NCBI RefSeq assembly: GCF_016616885.1 | Contig: NZ_CP067102.1 | Coordinates: 310,001 to 374,000, forward strand | Direction: 5' to 3' | From: Bradyrhizobium diazoefficiens | GTDB taxonomy: Bacteria > Pseudomonadota > Alphaproteobacteria > Rhizobiales > Xanthobacteraceae | Length of the DNA stretch: 64,000 nt | In this document: piece after piece, positions 18,885 through 27,398 of the stretch | How positions within the stretch are numbered: position 1 is the first letter of the stretch | Layout: each line of letters starts with the position of its first letter | Position numbers and translations under genes: made by a program | Notes under the pieces: model-generated | Told to the model about the DNA's origin: nothing | The model's database searches: none | The model's input: the letters and a program-made list of their open reading frames with translations, nothing else

Positions 18885-19293
18885 GACATCGTTTCGCTAT
18901 TCGCTCTACACGGCGTTCGCTGCGCTGGTTCTCACCGGCGCCGGTTGGCTTCTAGCCGACTGGCAGAAGGACGTCGCCGGCGATGCGCTCTGGCAGCAGA
19001 TCGCTGCCAACGTGCTAATGGTGCATGGCGGCACCGCGATGCTGACGCTGCTGCTGTTGGGCGCCCTCATTCCGCTGCACCTCCGGCGATCGTGGCGGAG
19101 CGGCAAGAATCTGGTGTCGGGATCGATCATGGCGGCGTTCAATGCCGTACTGATCGTGACCGCATTCGGTCTCTATTATCTGGGATCGGACGCGGTTCGG
19201 CCCTGGATGAGCTGGATCCACTTGGGCAGCGGTTTCTCGCTGGCCTTGCTGTTTCCGTTTCATATCTGGCTTGGCCGGCGCGAGCGAAGCTAG
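18874..19293 (+). CDS. Four-helix membrane protein, probable b-haem electron carrier (DUF4405-like)
   Basis: 139 residues, four predicted helices, with histidines placed near helix ends ('VLMVHGGTAMLTLL', 'ALIPLHLRRSW', 'WIHLGSGFSLALLFPFHIWLG'), a pattern fitting a small cytochrome b-like protein. It overlaps the end of apbE by 11 bases. The best start is TTG 18874, as no ATG is available near. In this context it would pass electrons from the membrane to the periplasmic FMN protein; that is an inference from gene order. Confidence 0.7.
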   Translation: MRLRTSFRYSLYTAFAALVLTGAGWLLADWQKDVAGDALWQQIAANVLMVHGGTAMLTLLLLGALIPLHLRRSWRSGKNLVSGSIMAAFNAVLIVTAFGLYYLGSDAVRPWMSWIHLGSGFSLALLFPFHIWLGRRERS

Positions 19294-19306
19294 CGTTCAG
19301 TCGATT

Positions 19307-19368
19307 GCCGTCACTGCAACGGCGGATCGCCGCTGGTGCGCTTCTTGGCGAGGTCCATCTCCGTGACC
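19307..19368. repeat. Right copy of the 62-bp direct repeat bracketing the porin/FMN/ApbE module
   Basis: 57 of 62 bases match 15619-15680 with a constant offset of 3688. It covers the last codons and stop of the LON-domain gene plus four bases beyond. The two copies are in direct orientation, as at the ends of an integrated element. Confidence 0.8.
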
Positions 19369-19988
19369 GCGATCAGGATCTCGGCACGGGTCTTCAGATC
19401 AGGCGCTTCCAACATCGCCTGCTTCTCGGCCGGACCATAGGGCGACATCATCGCCAGCGCATTGACCAACGCCTCGTTGGGCGCGCTCTCGACGCCTTCC
19501 CAGTCGACCTTGAGATTGTTGGCCTTCAAAAAGTCCGCGAGCACCGTCAGCAGCGCCTCGCGATCGACCGCCTCCTCGCCCATGCGCGCGGTGAAGTCGT
19601 CGACGAAGGCGAAGAAGTCGACCTTGCACTGCCTGTAGGCGGTCAGCACCTCGAGCTCCTCGATCACCTTGAAGCGCGCGACGCCGGTGAGCTCGAGGAT
19701 GTAGCGGCCGTCACCGGATTCGGCGAGCTGGGTGATGCGGCCGACGCAGCCGACGCGGAACAGCGTCGGCTTGTCGGAGTTCTTCGGCGAATGCGCGATG
19801 TCGGGCTGGATCATGCCGATCAGGCGATGGCCGTCGCGAAAACTGTCGTCGACCATCGCGAGATAGCGCGGCTCGAAGATGTTGAGCGGCATCTGGCCGC
19901 GCGGCAGCAGCAGCGCGCCCGGCAGCGGAAACACCGGGATGATCTCCGGAAGGTCGGCGGGGCCGCGATATTCGATGTTGATCGGCAT
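19311..19988 (-). CDS. LON substrate-binding-domain protein (PF02190-type)
   Basis: 225 residues matching the N-terminal domain of Lon protease without ATPase or peptidase: 'IPVFPLPGALLLPRGQMPLN', 'IFEPRYLAMVDD', 'GRLIGMIQ'-like segment, 'LFRVGCVGRITQ', 'YILELTGVARFKV'. Stand-alone LON-domain proteins are common in alphaproteobacteria, beside a thioredoxin-TPR gene as here; their partner is not known. Start at ATG 19988. Its 3' end is duplicated at 15619-15680. Confidence 0.92.
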   Translation of the reverse strand: MPINIEYRGPADLPEIIPVFPLPGALLLPRGQMPLNIFEPRYLAMVDDSFRDGHRLIGMIQPDIAHSPKNSDKPTLFRVGCVGRITQLAESGDGRYILELTGVARFKVIEELEVLTAYRQCKVDFFAFVDDFTARMGEEAVDREALLTVLADFLKANNLKVDWEGVESAPNEALVNALAMMSPYGPAEKQAMLEAPDLKTRAEILIAVTEMDLAKKRTSGDPPLQ

Positions 19989-20007
19989 CTGGTCCCCGCG
20001 TCGATAG

Positions 20008-20051
20008 AGCATGATCCGGAAAAGTGTGCAGCGGTCTTCCGATTAGATCAT
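20008..20051. repeat. Intergenic palindrome AGCATGATC...GATCATGCT
   Basis: A 44-base element with perfect outer arms AGCATGATC and GATCATGCT around CCGGAAAAGTGTGCAGCGG. It is a widespread type of dispersed repeat in rhizobia. It lies between the thioredoxin-TPR gene and the downstream LON-domain gene, both on the minus strand. Confidence 0.6.
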
Positions 20052-20071
20052 GCTCAAACAAATCATCGCGC

Positions 20072-20995
20072 TTATGAAAACAGGATCGTCGACAAGCGCT
20101 TGCGCCCTTCGACGGTCGCTTCGTCCGCCCCGCCCCAGGCCTCGAAGAACTGCACCAGCTGCTTGCGGGCGCCGTCGTCGTTCCATTTGCGGTCGCGCTT
20201 GACGATCGCGAGCAGCTGCTCGGTGGCGGCGGCCCGGTTGCCCTGCGCGTTCAGCGCGGTCGCAAGGTCGAACCGGGCCTGATGATCGAGCGGATTTGCG
20301 GCGACTTTCTGTTCCAGTTCAGTGACCGGCCCGAGCGATTCAGCCTGTTCGGCGAGGTCGATCGCGGTCTGCACGGCCTTCACCGCGGGATCGTTGCGCT
20401 TGGATTCCGGCACCATGGCCAGCGTCTGCTTGGCCTGCTCCATCGCGCCGGAGATGGCGTAGCATTTTGCCAGCCCGGCAAGCGCGGCGATGTTGGTCGC
20501 TTCGTGTTGGAGAACCTCAGCGTAGATCTGCGCGGCCGCGGCGGCATCGCCCTCGGCGAGCACGGCCTCGGCCTCCTGCAGGATCTCGGCGATGTTGGGC
20601 TCGCCCGGTGCGGTGACGCCCTTGGTCAGCTTCTCGATGAAGGCGTTGAGCTGGCTCTCCGGCACCGCGCCCATGAAGCCGTCGGCGGGCTGGCCGTTGA
20701 CGAAGGCGATCACGGCCGGGATCGACTGGATGCCCATCTGGCCCGGAATCGCCGGATGCTGGTCGATGTTCATCTTGACCAGCTTGACCTTGCCCTTGGC
20801 CGCCCTGACCGCCTTTTCCAGCAGGGGGGTGAGCTGCTTGCAGGGGCCGCACCACTCCGCCCAGAAGTCGATCAGCACCGGCTGGCGCTTCGATTCCTCG
20901 ATGACGTCCTTCACGAAGGTCTGGGTGGTGGTGTCCTTGATCAGGTTGGCCGCAGCCGGGCCCGCCGCTCCGTTACCCTGGTCGATGATCGTCAC
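20072..20995 (-). CDS. cnoX: Thioredoxin-TPR co-chaperone (CnoX/YbbN family)
   Basis: 307 residues. An N-terminal thioredoxin fold carries the active site 'FWAEWCGPCKQLTPL' near residue 46. The C-terminal half is TPR-like helices. E. coli CnoX (YbbN) has the same layout and acts as a holdase protecting proteins from oxidation; alphaproteobacterial members keep a full CXXC, as here. Start is GTG 20995 with GAGGGG upstream. The LON-domain gene follows in the same direction. Confidence 0.92.
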   Translation of the reverse strand: MTIIDQGNGAAGPAAANLIKDTTTQTFVKDVIEESKRQPVLIDFWAEWCGPCKQLTPLLEKAVRAAKGKVKLVKMNIDQHPAIPGQMGIQSIPAVIAFVNGQPADGFMGAVPESQLNAFIEKLTKGVTAPGEPNIAEILQEAEAVLAEGDAAAAAQIYAEVLQHEATNIAALAGLAKCYAISGAMEQAKQTLAMVPESKRNDPAVKAVQTAIDLAEQAESLGPVTELEQKVAANPLDHQARFDLATALNAQGNRAAATEQLLAIVKRDRKWNDDGARKQLVQFFEAWGGADEATVEGRKRLSTILFS

Positions 20996-21269
20996 GGGAT
21001 CCCCTCGTCTGATGTCTGGAATGGCGGGTCTTTAGCACGTCGCCATCACATATGCTTCGTTTCAGGCCCTAAAATTGGGCCGGGACGGCCGAATTTCAAT
21101 CCACCGGCATCGATTCGGCGGTTCCGGGGTGTTTTGGGGCGATTCGACCGGGTTCGGGCTCATATTGGGGCTCCGAAAGCGAATTGATGCCGCCGGTAGC
21201 TGTTGCATTCGCCGCCCGCTTTTGGCATACGACAGCCGTTGCCGGCGCGTCGCGCGACCGACACAGGAT

Positions 21270-21367
<98 letters not shown>

Positions 21368-21661
21368 CGACATATGCGATCCTCGTTGGGGTAATCCGCG
21401 GGAATACCAGTCCCGACATTTTGGCTATCCGGTCTTCGGCGGGATTGGCCGACGATGCGCAGGACAATTCGGTGAAGTTGTCGATCGGCTTATGCCGCGC
21501 TGCTTAACACTCGCGCCGAGTTGAAAACCGCTGCCAACGATGTCTACACCCTTGGTGCAGCGGTGATGTTCGTTCAGTACGGACGAACCAGTGCGGAGGT
21601 CGTTGGCGGCCAGCGTAGCGCGCGGGCCAGACGAATGGTCTAAGGAGCGCTCCGCTGTTTG
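21368..21661. other. Mini-island segment without a recognised gene
   Basis: About 290 bases between the left attachment repeat and the end of the DarT-like gene. The short antisense frames here have no recognisable domain. No integrase or excisionase fragment is seen. Confidence 0.5.
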
Positions 21662-22654
21662 CTAAACGAGGCGCTCGCCCAATGTCAGATAACTCTTGAA
21701 GGCTAGATGCCCCTCTAGATCGATTTGAACGAGATATGTGCCGTTTGCCAAATTGATTTCCACACGCCAACGCGTGTTCGTGCTCGGCGCTGGAGGACGG
21801 GCGGCAATGTCTGAGTTGTAGAAGTTCTTTATCAACGCCCCATTGATATCCCAAGCGAATACGCTAGCTGAAATGTTTTTCAGATCGGCGCGAGGACTAA
21901 GCTGAAAATTTATTCCGTTGGAAGTCAGGAAGACCGATTCAACGAACACAAAGCGACGTTCAAAGAGCAACAAATCGTCAGATATAACAATGCGCGACGC
22001 CCATTCGGCCGCCTTGTTGCCAAGCAAGTAAAGCAGCGTGTCACGCTCGGCTGCCGTGCGACAAAAGACCCACTGAAGATTGTTAGCTAGCGGCAGCGGC
22101 GACTCGGCCAGTATCTCTGCGCAGCGATGTTCGATGATGCTTCTATCGCCGCCAATACCGCCTTCGTGGAAGACCTTTTCAAACGGAATCTTTGAAAAGT
22201 AGTCTTCCGAATCGCCCGGCTCCGCGTTGCCCAGCTGCATATTGCGATCGCAGAATTTGACGCTGGGCAATGCAAGAATATTGCTTGCGTTGAAAACCAT
22301 CATAATGAGGACGGGGGCGTGAGTGTCGTCGCCGTACTGACACTCTCCCTTCTTGCGGATGCCTTCAATGTGATACTGCGTTGGGGTTCGTGGCCGAAAG
22401 TAGAGACGGGCTGAGCCGTGAGCGTGACTTCGCCCATCGATCACTCCCGGCGCCGCAACGTCCTTCGCTTTTTTGTTAGCAGGGTCATCACGCGAACGAA
22501 GCTTGCCGTCTAGCAGAATCTTGACTGCATTTTCTATTGGCGCGTGATGAAAAAGACGGCTGGGCCACTTGCTACGGTAGGGACGAAACGGACTTGTTAG
22601 AGCCGTTTCCCATTTGAGAATGTGCGCTGTGATGAAATCAGTCGTCAGCGCCAT
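21662..22654 (-). CDS. darT: DarT-like ssDNA ADP-ribosyltransferase toxin (DUF4433) with extra C-terminal domain
   Basis: 330 residues from ATG 22654; the frame stays open to TTG 22723. Residues 30-215 follow the DarT pattern: 'RLFHHAPIENAVKILLDGKL' near 33 (NAD-loop region), 'ARLYFRPRTPTQYH' near 82 (compare the YFxPRxPMLY motif) and 'IIEHRCAEILAESPLPL' near 173, with Glu180 as the probable catalytic residue. DarT enzymes attach ADP-ribose to thymine bases in single-stranded DNA and stop replication. Residues 220-330 are an additional beta-rich domain ('ISASVFAWDINGALIKNF', 'WRVEINLANGTYLVQIDLEG') not present in ordinary DarT of about 220 residues. It overlaps the macrodomain gene and lies in a tRNA-Gly island. 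Confidence 0.78.
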   Translation of the reverse strand: MALTTDFITAHILKWETALTSPFRPYRSKWPSRLFHHAPIENAVKILLDGKLRSRDDPANKKAKDVAAPGVIDGRSHAHGSARLYFRPRTPTQYHIEGIRKKGECQYGDDTHAPVLIMMVFNASNILALPSVKFCDRNMQLGNAEPGDSEDYFSKIPFEKVFHEGGIGGDRSIIEHRCAEILAESPLPLANNLQWVFCRTAAERDTLLYLLGNKAAEWASRIVISDDLLLFERRFVFVESVFLTSNGINFQLSPRADLKNISASVFAWDINGALIKNFYNSDIAARPPAPSTNTRWRVEINLANGTYLVQIDLEGHLAFKSYLTLGERLV

Positions 22655-23555
22655 AGGCGAGTTCAAGTTGGGGCTTTGACGAAGGGGCGACGTCGCTCCC
22701 GCGTTCGCCTGGGCGATATTCAAGAGCGACTTCTGCGTCCCGCTTTATACCTTGAATTTGAACGGGACGTACGTGAGGCAGGACGCTCAACACAGACAAC
22801 AGAGGCTCGCCCGCGCCCTTTTGGGTCCATGCAGCCTTATCCTGCGTCAGCAATCCCTTCTGGAGCCCGACCCAAACACCCCACAAGTCCTCAGTCTCTA
22901 AATTCCATTCTGCATCGTTGGTCTGAAGCTTAAGAACTTTGTCTTCTCCGATAGAGGCCTGAACAGGCTGCTGATTGTCAAATAGGACGAACTTCTCGTC
23001 GCCCAATTCTATGGCGCGTCGAAGGGCTCCGATGAACGAGTCAAATGACGACGAGTCGACAGCCTCGTCCTTGAGCTGGCTTGCCACGGATTCCATATGC
23101 TCCGGCAAACCGATATCTACCGTGTAGTCGTGGATGAAGACTTGAATAGGTAAGTCTTTGAGGTGGCGTTCCATCACTGGACGCACGTTGTCCCATTTGA
23201 GGCCGCCGTTCCCACATCCAAGACGTGGGAACGAAATCTCCGTTATTCCTAAGTTCTCATAGTGTCCGACAAATTTTTCCAAGCCCGCGTCGATCCACTG
23301 AATCTTAGACGGATAACGCCAATGCTGCTTAGTTGGGAAGTTAAGGACCCAAGAGGTCGCGCCCTTCCACAGCCACAGTTTCCCGGGCGACAGAAGCTTC
23401 TGATCGCAGATGCGCTTGTAGGCCGCGAACATCTCGGGCTCGCGTTCCCTGAAATCCTTTGCGATGCCCTTACCCATGACCCCAACACAGTTGACCGTGT
23501 TGACCAGGGTCTGGGCAGTGGACTCCAGGAGGCTTGTACGCCGGTAAATGAGCAT
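22638..23555 (-). CDS. darG: DarG-like macrodomain antitoxin (DNA ADP-ribose glycohydrolase)
   Basis: 305 residues from ATG 23555. Residues 15-150 form a macrodomain of the DarG type: 'TLVNTVNCVGVMGKGIA' near 16, 'NFPTKQHWRYPSKIQWIDAG' near 90, and 'ISFPRLGCGNGGLKWDNV' near 123. In DarG this domain removes ADP-ribose from thymine and the C-terminal part binds the toxin. The C-terminal 150 residues here match nothing I recognise. It lies upstream of, and overlaps by 17 bases, the DarT-like gene, so antitoxin is translated first; known darT-darG operons have the opposite order. Confidence 0.82.
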   Translation of the reverse strand: MLIYRRTSLLESTAQTLVNTVNCVGVMGKGIAKDFREREPEMFAAYKRICDQKLLSPGKLWLWKGATSWVLNFPTKQHWRYPSKIQWIDAGLEKFVGHYENLGITEISFPRLGCGNGGLKWDNVRPVMERHLKDLPIQVFIHDYTVDIGLPEHMESVASQLKDEAVDSSSFDSFIGALRRAIELGDEKFVLFDNQQPVQASIGEDKVLKLQTNDAEWNLETEDLWGVWVGLQKGLLTQDKAAWTQKGAGEPLLSVLSVLPHVRPVQIQGIKRDAEVALEYRPGERGSDVAPSSKPQLELAYGADD

Positions 23556-23809
23556 GGGCTTCCCGGTGAAATCGCGCGCGGCAGTAGTTTTGGAGGTAAC
23601 AGCGACCATCGGACGTATCGACATACTGAAGCCAGAACCTCACGACTTTGTAAAGAACAAAATCAGAACATTTGCTCTCAGTACCCAAGAAAGTATAGTC
23701 CCTGCTGACCCCTTTGTAGCAATCGTACGCTACGGCCGCGTGCTCGAAAAGAAAAACCTTAGAAAAAACAATGCTAAGGGCCCGCAGCATGAGCTTAATT
23801 GACGCTGCT
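23556..23809. other. Promoter region of the DarT/DarG-like operon
   Basis: 254 bases, visibly AT-richer than the chromosome (for example 23640-23780). It must contain the leftward promoter of the pair. A palindromic operator was not found by eye. The overlapping short frames show no domain. Confidence 0.4.
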
Positions 23810-23884
23810 CACGACCTTGCCAAGGTCGGGGTCGAGGGTTCGAGCCCCTTCGCCCGCTCCAATTTTTCCCAGAGCATCCAGCCA
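23810..23884. repeat. Right attachment-like repeat (75 bp), tRNA-Gly 3' fragment
   Basis: A perfect direct copy of 21293-21367. It contains the 3' 52 bases of tRNA-Gly including CCA but lacks the acceptor 5' strand and D-arm, so it is not a functional tRNA. It ends the 2.5-kb mini-island. Confidence 0.92.
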
Positions 23885-23934
23885 AATCAGGTCGGGCGGC
23901 GGTTTTCCACGCCGGCGGCTGGCTTGGGCCTCAC

Positions 23935-24921
23935 ATGACAATTCTGGTTACCGGCAGCGCAGGCCACCTCGGGGAAGCCATCCTGCGGACGCTCCAGCGT
24001 CGCGGTTCCTCTGCGCGTGGGGTCGATCTGAAGTCGTCGCCCTTCACCGATGCCGTGGGCTCGATCGTCGATCCCGGCTTCGTCCGGGCGCAGATGGACG
24101 GCGTCGCCGCCGTCATCCACACCGCGACGCTGCACAAGCCGCATGTGGCGACCCACAGCAAGCAGGCCTTCATCGACACCAACGTCACCGGCACGCTCAA
24201 TCTGCTCGAGTCGGCTACGGCGGCCGGCGTGAAGAGTTTTGTTTTCACCGGCACCACGAGCGCGTTCGGCTCGCAGCTCCGCCCCGGGGCCGGACAGGCG
24301 GCGGTGTGGGTCACCGAGGAGCTGCCGCCGGTGCCCAAAAACATTTACGGCACCACAAAGTTGATGGCGGAAAATCTGTGCGAGCTGTTCTTTCGCGAGC
24401 GGGGCTTGCCGGTCGTGGTGTTGCGGACCTCGCGCTTCTTTCCGGAGGACGATGATGATCTTGCGATGCGGTCGGCCTACCCGCTGGACAATGCGCAGGC
24501 CAACGAGCTCCTTTATAGACGGCTGGATATAGCGGACGCGGTGAGCGCCCATTTGCTCGCCGTCGACCGCGCGCCGGAGATCGGCTTTGGCCGCTACATC
24601 GTCTCGGCGACGAGTCCGTTCGCGCAACACCACCTCGTGGCGCTTGCCCGTGACGCGACTGGTGTCGTGCGCGAGATCTATCCGGATTGTGAGCAGCTCT
24701 ATGCGGCGCGCGGCTGGCGGTTATTCCCCGAGATCGACCGCGTCTATGTCAACGCCCGCGCACGGCGCGAGCTCGGCTGGCATCCGGAATTCGATTTCGC
24801 CCATGTGCTGCGCAGCCTGCGCGACGGCTCCGATTTCCGCAGCGCGCTGGCGCGCGAGGTGGGCTCGAAAGGCTATCACGACACGCTCTTTGACGATGGA
24901 CCGTATCCCGTCGCCAAATAG
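23935..24921 (+). CDS. NAD-dependent epimerase/dehydratase (extended SDR)
   Basis: 328 residues with an N-terminal NAD fold 'ILVTGSAGHLGEAILRTL' and the catalytic pattern 'SAFGS...YGTTKLMAENL' (Tyr and Lys of YxxxK). Extended SDR enzymes of this length act on nucleotide sugars or related compounds; the substrate is not readable. It starts 50 bases after the island's right attachment repeat, so it probably belongs to the core chromosome next to tRNA-Gly. Confidence 0.88.
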   Translation: MTILVTGSAGHLGEAILRTLQRRGSSARGVDLKSSPFTDAVGSIVDPGFVRAQMDGVAAVIHTATLHKPHVATHSKQAFIDTNVTGTLNLLESATAAGVKSFVFTGTTSAFGSQLRPGAGQAAVWVTEELPPVPKNIYGTTKLMAENLCELFFRERGLPVVVLRTSRFFPEDDDDLAMRSAYPLDNAQANELLYRRLDIADAVSAHLLAVDRAPEIGFGRYIVSATSPFAQHHLVALARDATGVVREIYPDCEQLYAARGWRLFPEIDRVYVNARARRELGWHPEFDFAHVLRSLRDGSDFRSALAREVGSKGYHDTLFDDGPYPVAK

Positions 24922-25299
24922 TCGCTGCTTTTGTCAATTCGCACGATGTTTCAGATGTGTGGCCGGTGTCACTGCGCACCATCCGGCCTCGACCGTTCTA
25001 CGGTGCATGGGGTTGTTTTCGCGGTTTTGGATTGGTCGACCATTCTGCTGCCCGCAAATGAGGCGCGTCATGCGATTCCGCGTTGCAGCGAGAGTGTTGC
25101 TATCGCCACCAATGCGGCGAAAGAACATCCGTCTCAATTCTTATTGCGCGCAACTGCAGCACACGCGATGCGCTTCTCACGGCTCGCAGATGTGCTAACC
25201 TTTTTGCGTCTGCCACTTCGACAGACTCCGAACTTCACCTACTCGAACAGCAAAACAAAGAACGCGCAGCCATCACGGCTGCCTTAGGGGAGTGACGCG
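24922..25299. other. 378-base gap without a recognised gene
   Basis: It holds the upstream region of the dehydrogenase gene and short frames without domain signatures. A small inverted repeat (GCAGCC ... GGCTGC) lies about 25 bases before the dehydrogenase start codon. Nothing else stands out. Confidence 0.4.
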
Positions 25300-26574
25300 A
25301 TGACATCGATGATCCGTCGATCCGTGTTGGCGCTTGCGGCCGTGGCCCTTCTTGCCGGGACCAGTGTTGTCAATGCGCAGCAGCAGGACAAGGACCGGGC
25401 GCTGAAGAAGTACGAATCCGGCACCAAGGAATTCTGGACCCATCCGCCGGATGACTGGTTCCTCGGCGACGAGACCGAGGCACAGAAGGGCCTCGCGCCG
25501 CCCTCGGGTCCGCCGACCGGCGCCTCTGATGCCGAGCTCGCCAATATCATCAAGAAGGTGAAGCTGCCAGCGGGCTTCAAGATGGAGGTCTATGCCTCCG
25601 GCGTGCTGGCCGCGCGACAGATGGCCTGGGGTGACAAGGGCACGCTGTTCGTCGGCTCGTTCGGCCTCGGCAACGTCTATGCCATCAAGGACAACAACGG
25701 AAAGAAAGAGGTCAAGACCATCCTCAAGGGGCTGAACATGCCCACGGGTCTGGCCGTCAAGGACGGTGCGCTCTACGTCATCGCGGTCGACAAGCTGATC
25801 CGCTATGACGACGTCGAAAACAAGCTCGACAATCTCGGCGAGGGCAAGGTCGTCTATGACGACATGCCGTCCTACGCCGCGCACGGCTGGAAGTACCTCG
25901 CGGCCGACAAGGACGGCTGGTTCTACATTCCGTTCGGACCGCCCTTCAACGTCGGCATCCCGCCGACCAGCGTGTCGCAGATCCGGCGCGTCGACCCCAA
26001 GACCGGCAACGCCGAAACCGTGGCGCTCGGCGTCCGCAACTCGGTCGGTGGCGACGTCGATCCGCGCACCGGCAAGTACTGGTTCACCGAGAATGCCCGC
26101 GACTGGGTCAGCGACGATCTGCCCTCCGACAAGCTGAACATGATCTCGAAGATGGGCGAGCATTTCGGCTATCCCTACTGCCACCAGGGCGACCTGCCCG
26201 ATCCGAAGTTCGCGATGGGCCACAAATGCTCCGAGTTCACGGCACCCGTGCTGAACCTCGGCGCCCACGTCGCTCCGCTCGGCATGAAGTTCTACACCGG
26301 CGACCAGTTCCCCGCCGAGTACAAGAACAACATCTTTATCGCCGAGCACGGCTCCTGGAATCGCCACAAGTACCAGGGCGGCAATATCACGCGCGTGATC
26401 GTCGGGCCCGACGGCAAGAACGCAAAGAAGGAGGTGTTCGCCTCCGGCTGGATCGAGGGTGACCAGGGTTATCTCGGCCGCCCTGATGACATCATCCTCG
26501 CCAAGGACGGTTCGATCCTCGTCGCCGACGATTGGGCCGGCGCGATCTATCGCATCAGCTACAGCAAGAAGTAG
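25300..26574 (+). CDS. Sorbosone/aldose dehydrogenase-type PQQ beta-propeller protein
   Basis: 424 residues: signal peptide 'LALAAVALLAGTSVVNA', then a six-bladed propeller of the glucose/sorbosone dehydrogenase family ('GFKMEVYASGVLAARQMAW', 'NMPTGLAVKDGALYV', 'GVRNSVGGDVDPRTGKYWF', 'IAEHGSWNRHKYQGGNI', 'GRPDDIILAKDGSILVADD'). Members are periplasmic PQQ enzymes oxidising sugars or aldehydes. A dihaem cytochrome c gene follows, a natural electron acceptor. AGGGGAG lies upstream of ATG 25300. Confidence 0.87.
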   Translation: MTSMIRRSVLALAAVALLAGTSVVNAQQQDKDRALKKYESGTKEFWTHPPDDWFLGDETEAQKGLAPPSGPPTGASDAELANIIKKVKLPAGFKMEVYASGVLAARQMAWGDKGTLFVGSFGLGNVYAIKDNNGKKEVKTILKGLNMPTGLAVKDGALYVIAVDKLIRYDDVENKLDNLGEGKVVYDDMPSYAAHGWKYLAADKDGWFYIPFGPPFNVGIPPTSVSQIRRVDPKTGNAETVALGVRNSVGGDVDPRTGKYWFTENARDWVSDDLPSDKLNMISKMGEHFGYPYCHQGDLPDPKFAMGHKCSEFTAPVLNLGAHVAPLGMKFYTGDQFPAEYKNNIFIAEHGSWNRHKYQGGNITRVIVGPDGKNAKKEVFASGWIEGDQGYLGRPDDIILAKDGSILVADDWAGAIYRISYSKK

Positions 26575-26693
26575 CGCGACATGATCAAGAGGCTGCGGTG
26601 GCCGAGAGCCGCTGCAGCCTTGTACTTTCAACATCGTTCCGGATTGCGCGCCAGCGCCAGTCCGGAACCCCTAACCCCGACCAGTGGTTATGG

Positions 26694-26721
26694 ACGCGTG
26701 CTCCGCACGCCCCGGAATGAC
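26694..26721. repeat. Half copy of the CCGGAATGAC palindromic repeat
   Basis: The sequence ends in GCACGCCCCGGAATGAC, matching the right half of the repeat at 9143-9231. Just upstream, GTTCCGGA (26636-26643) and TCCGGAAC (26661-26668) form another inverted pair. Both lie between the dehydrogenase and cytochrome c genes. Confidence 0.5.
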
Positions 26722-26747
26722 AGGTTCGATAGATCGGAATTCCTACC

Positions 26748-27338
26748 ATGCGCCGGCAGTTCATTTCGCACGCAATCAGCGCGGCTGCGCTCCTCACGCT
26801 CGGCGCCCTCTCCGCGAGCGCTGCAGATAATGCCGTCCAGGAGAAGGCTGCCGTCTGCTCCGGCTGTCATGGCGAGAACGGTATCTCGCAGACCGAGAAC
26901 ATCCCCTCGCTGGCCGGTCAGCCCGACCAATTCCTGCAATGGCAGCTCGTGTACTTCCGCGCCGGCTCGCGCAAGAATGAGCAGATGCAGCCGATTGCCG
27001 CAGAGATCACCAACGAGGATGTCCGCAGTCTCGGTGCCTATTTCGCGGCCATGACGCCGCCGAAGCCGGCCGAGGACAAGGATCCGGACCTGTCGAAAAA
27101 AGGCGCGCAAGTTGCCGTCGGCCGCCGCTGCGCCTCTTGTCACACGGATAGCTTCGCCGGCACCAAGGCCGTCGCGCGGCTCGCGGGTCAGCGCGAGGAA
27201 TATTTGGTCAAGGCGCTGCAAGACTACAAGGGCAGCCAGCGCGTCGGCGGCGGCGGTGCCGCGATGGCCGATGTCGCCTATCACATGAGCGATGAGGAAA
27301 TCATCGCCGTCTCGCACTACCTCGCGTATTTCAAGTAG
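26748..27338 (+). CDS. Dihaem cytochrome c (c4-like)
   Basis: 196 residues with a signal peptide ('SAAALLTLGALSASA') and two haem c sites, 'CSGCH' near residue 37 and 'CASCH' near 129, in two homologous domains as in cytochrome c4. Candidate axial methionines are in 'NEQMQPIA' and 'GAAMADVAYHMS'. It is periplasmic and co-directional with the PQQ dehydrogenase, so it probably carries that enzyme's electrons to the oxidase. Confidence 0.92.
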   Translation: MRRQFISHAISAAALLTLGALSASAADNAVQEKAAVCSGCHGENGISQTENIPSLAGQPDQFLQWQLVYFRAGSRKNEQMQPIAAEITNEDVRSLGAYFAAMTPPKPAEDKDPDLSKKGAQVAVGRRCASCHTDSFAGTKAVARLAGQREEYLVKALQDYKGSQRVGGGGAAMADVAYHMSDEEIIAVSHYLAYFK

Positions 27339-27398
27339 TCGAAGTGTAGCTACAAGCTCCGCCTTCGCCGGGACGACGGCCGAATGCGGAGTTCGCAG

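Noticed and set aside
21504..21854. A coding gene antisense to the DarT-like gene's end
   Set aside because: No domain, no ribosome site, and overlap with a supported gene.
23810..23863. A second tRNA-Gly
   Set aside because: Only the anticodon arm to the 3' end is present; the acceptor 5' strand and D-arm are missing, so it is an attachment-site fragment.
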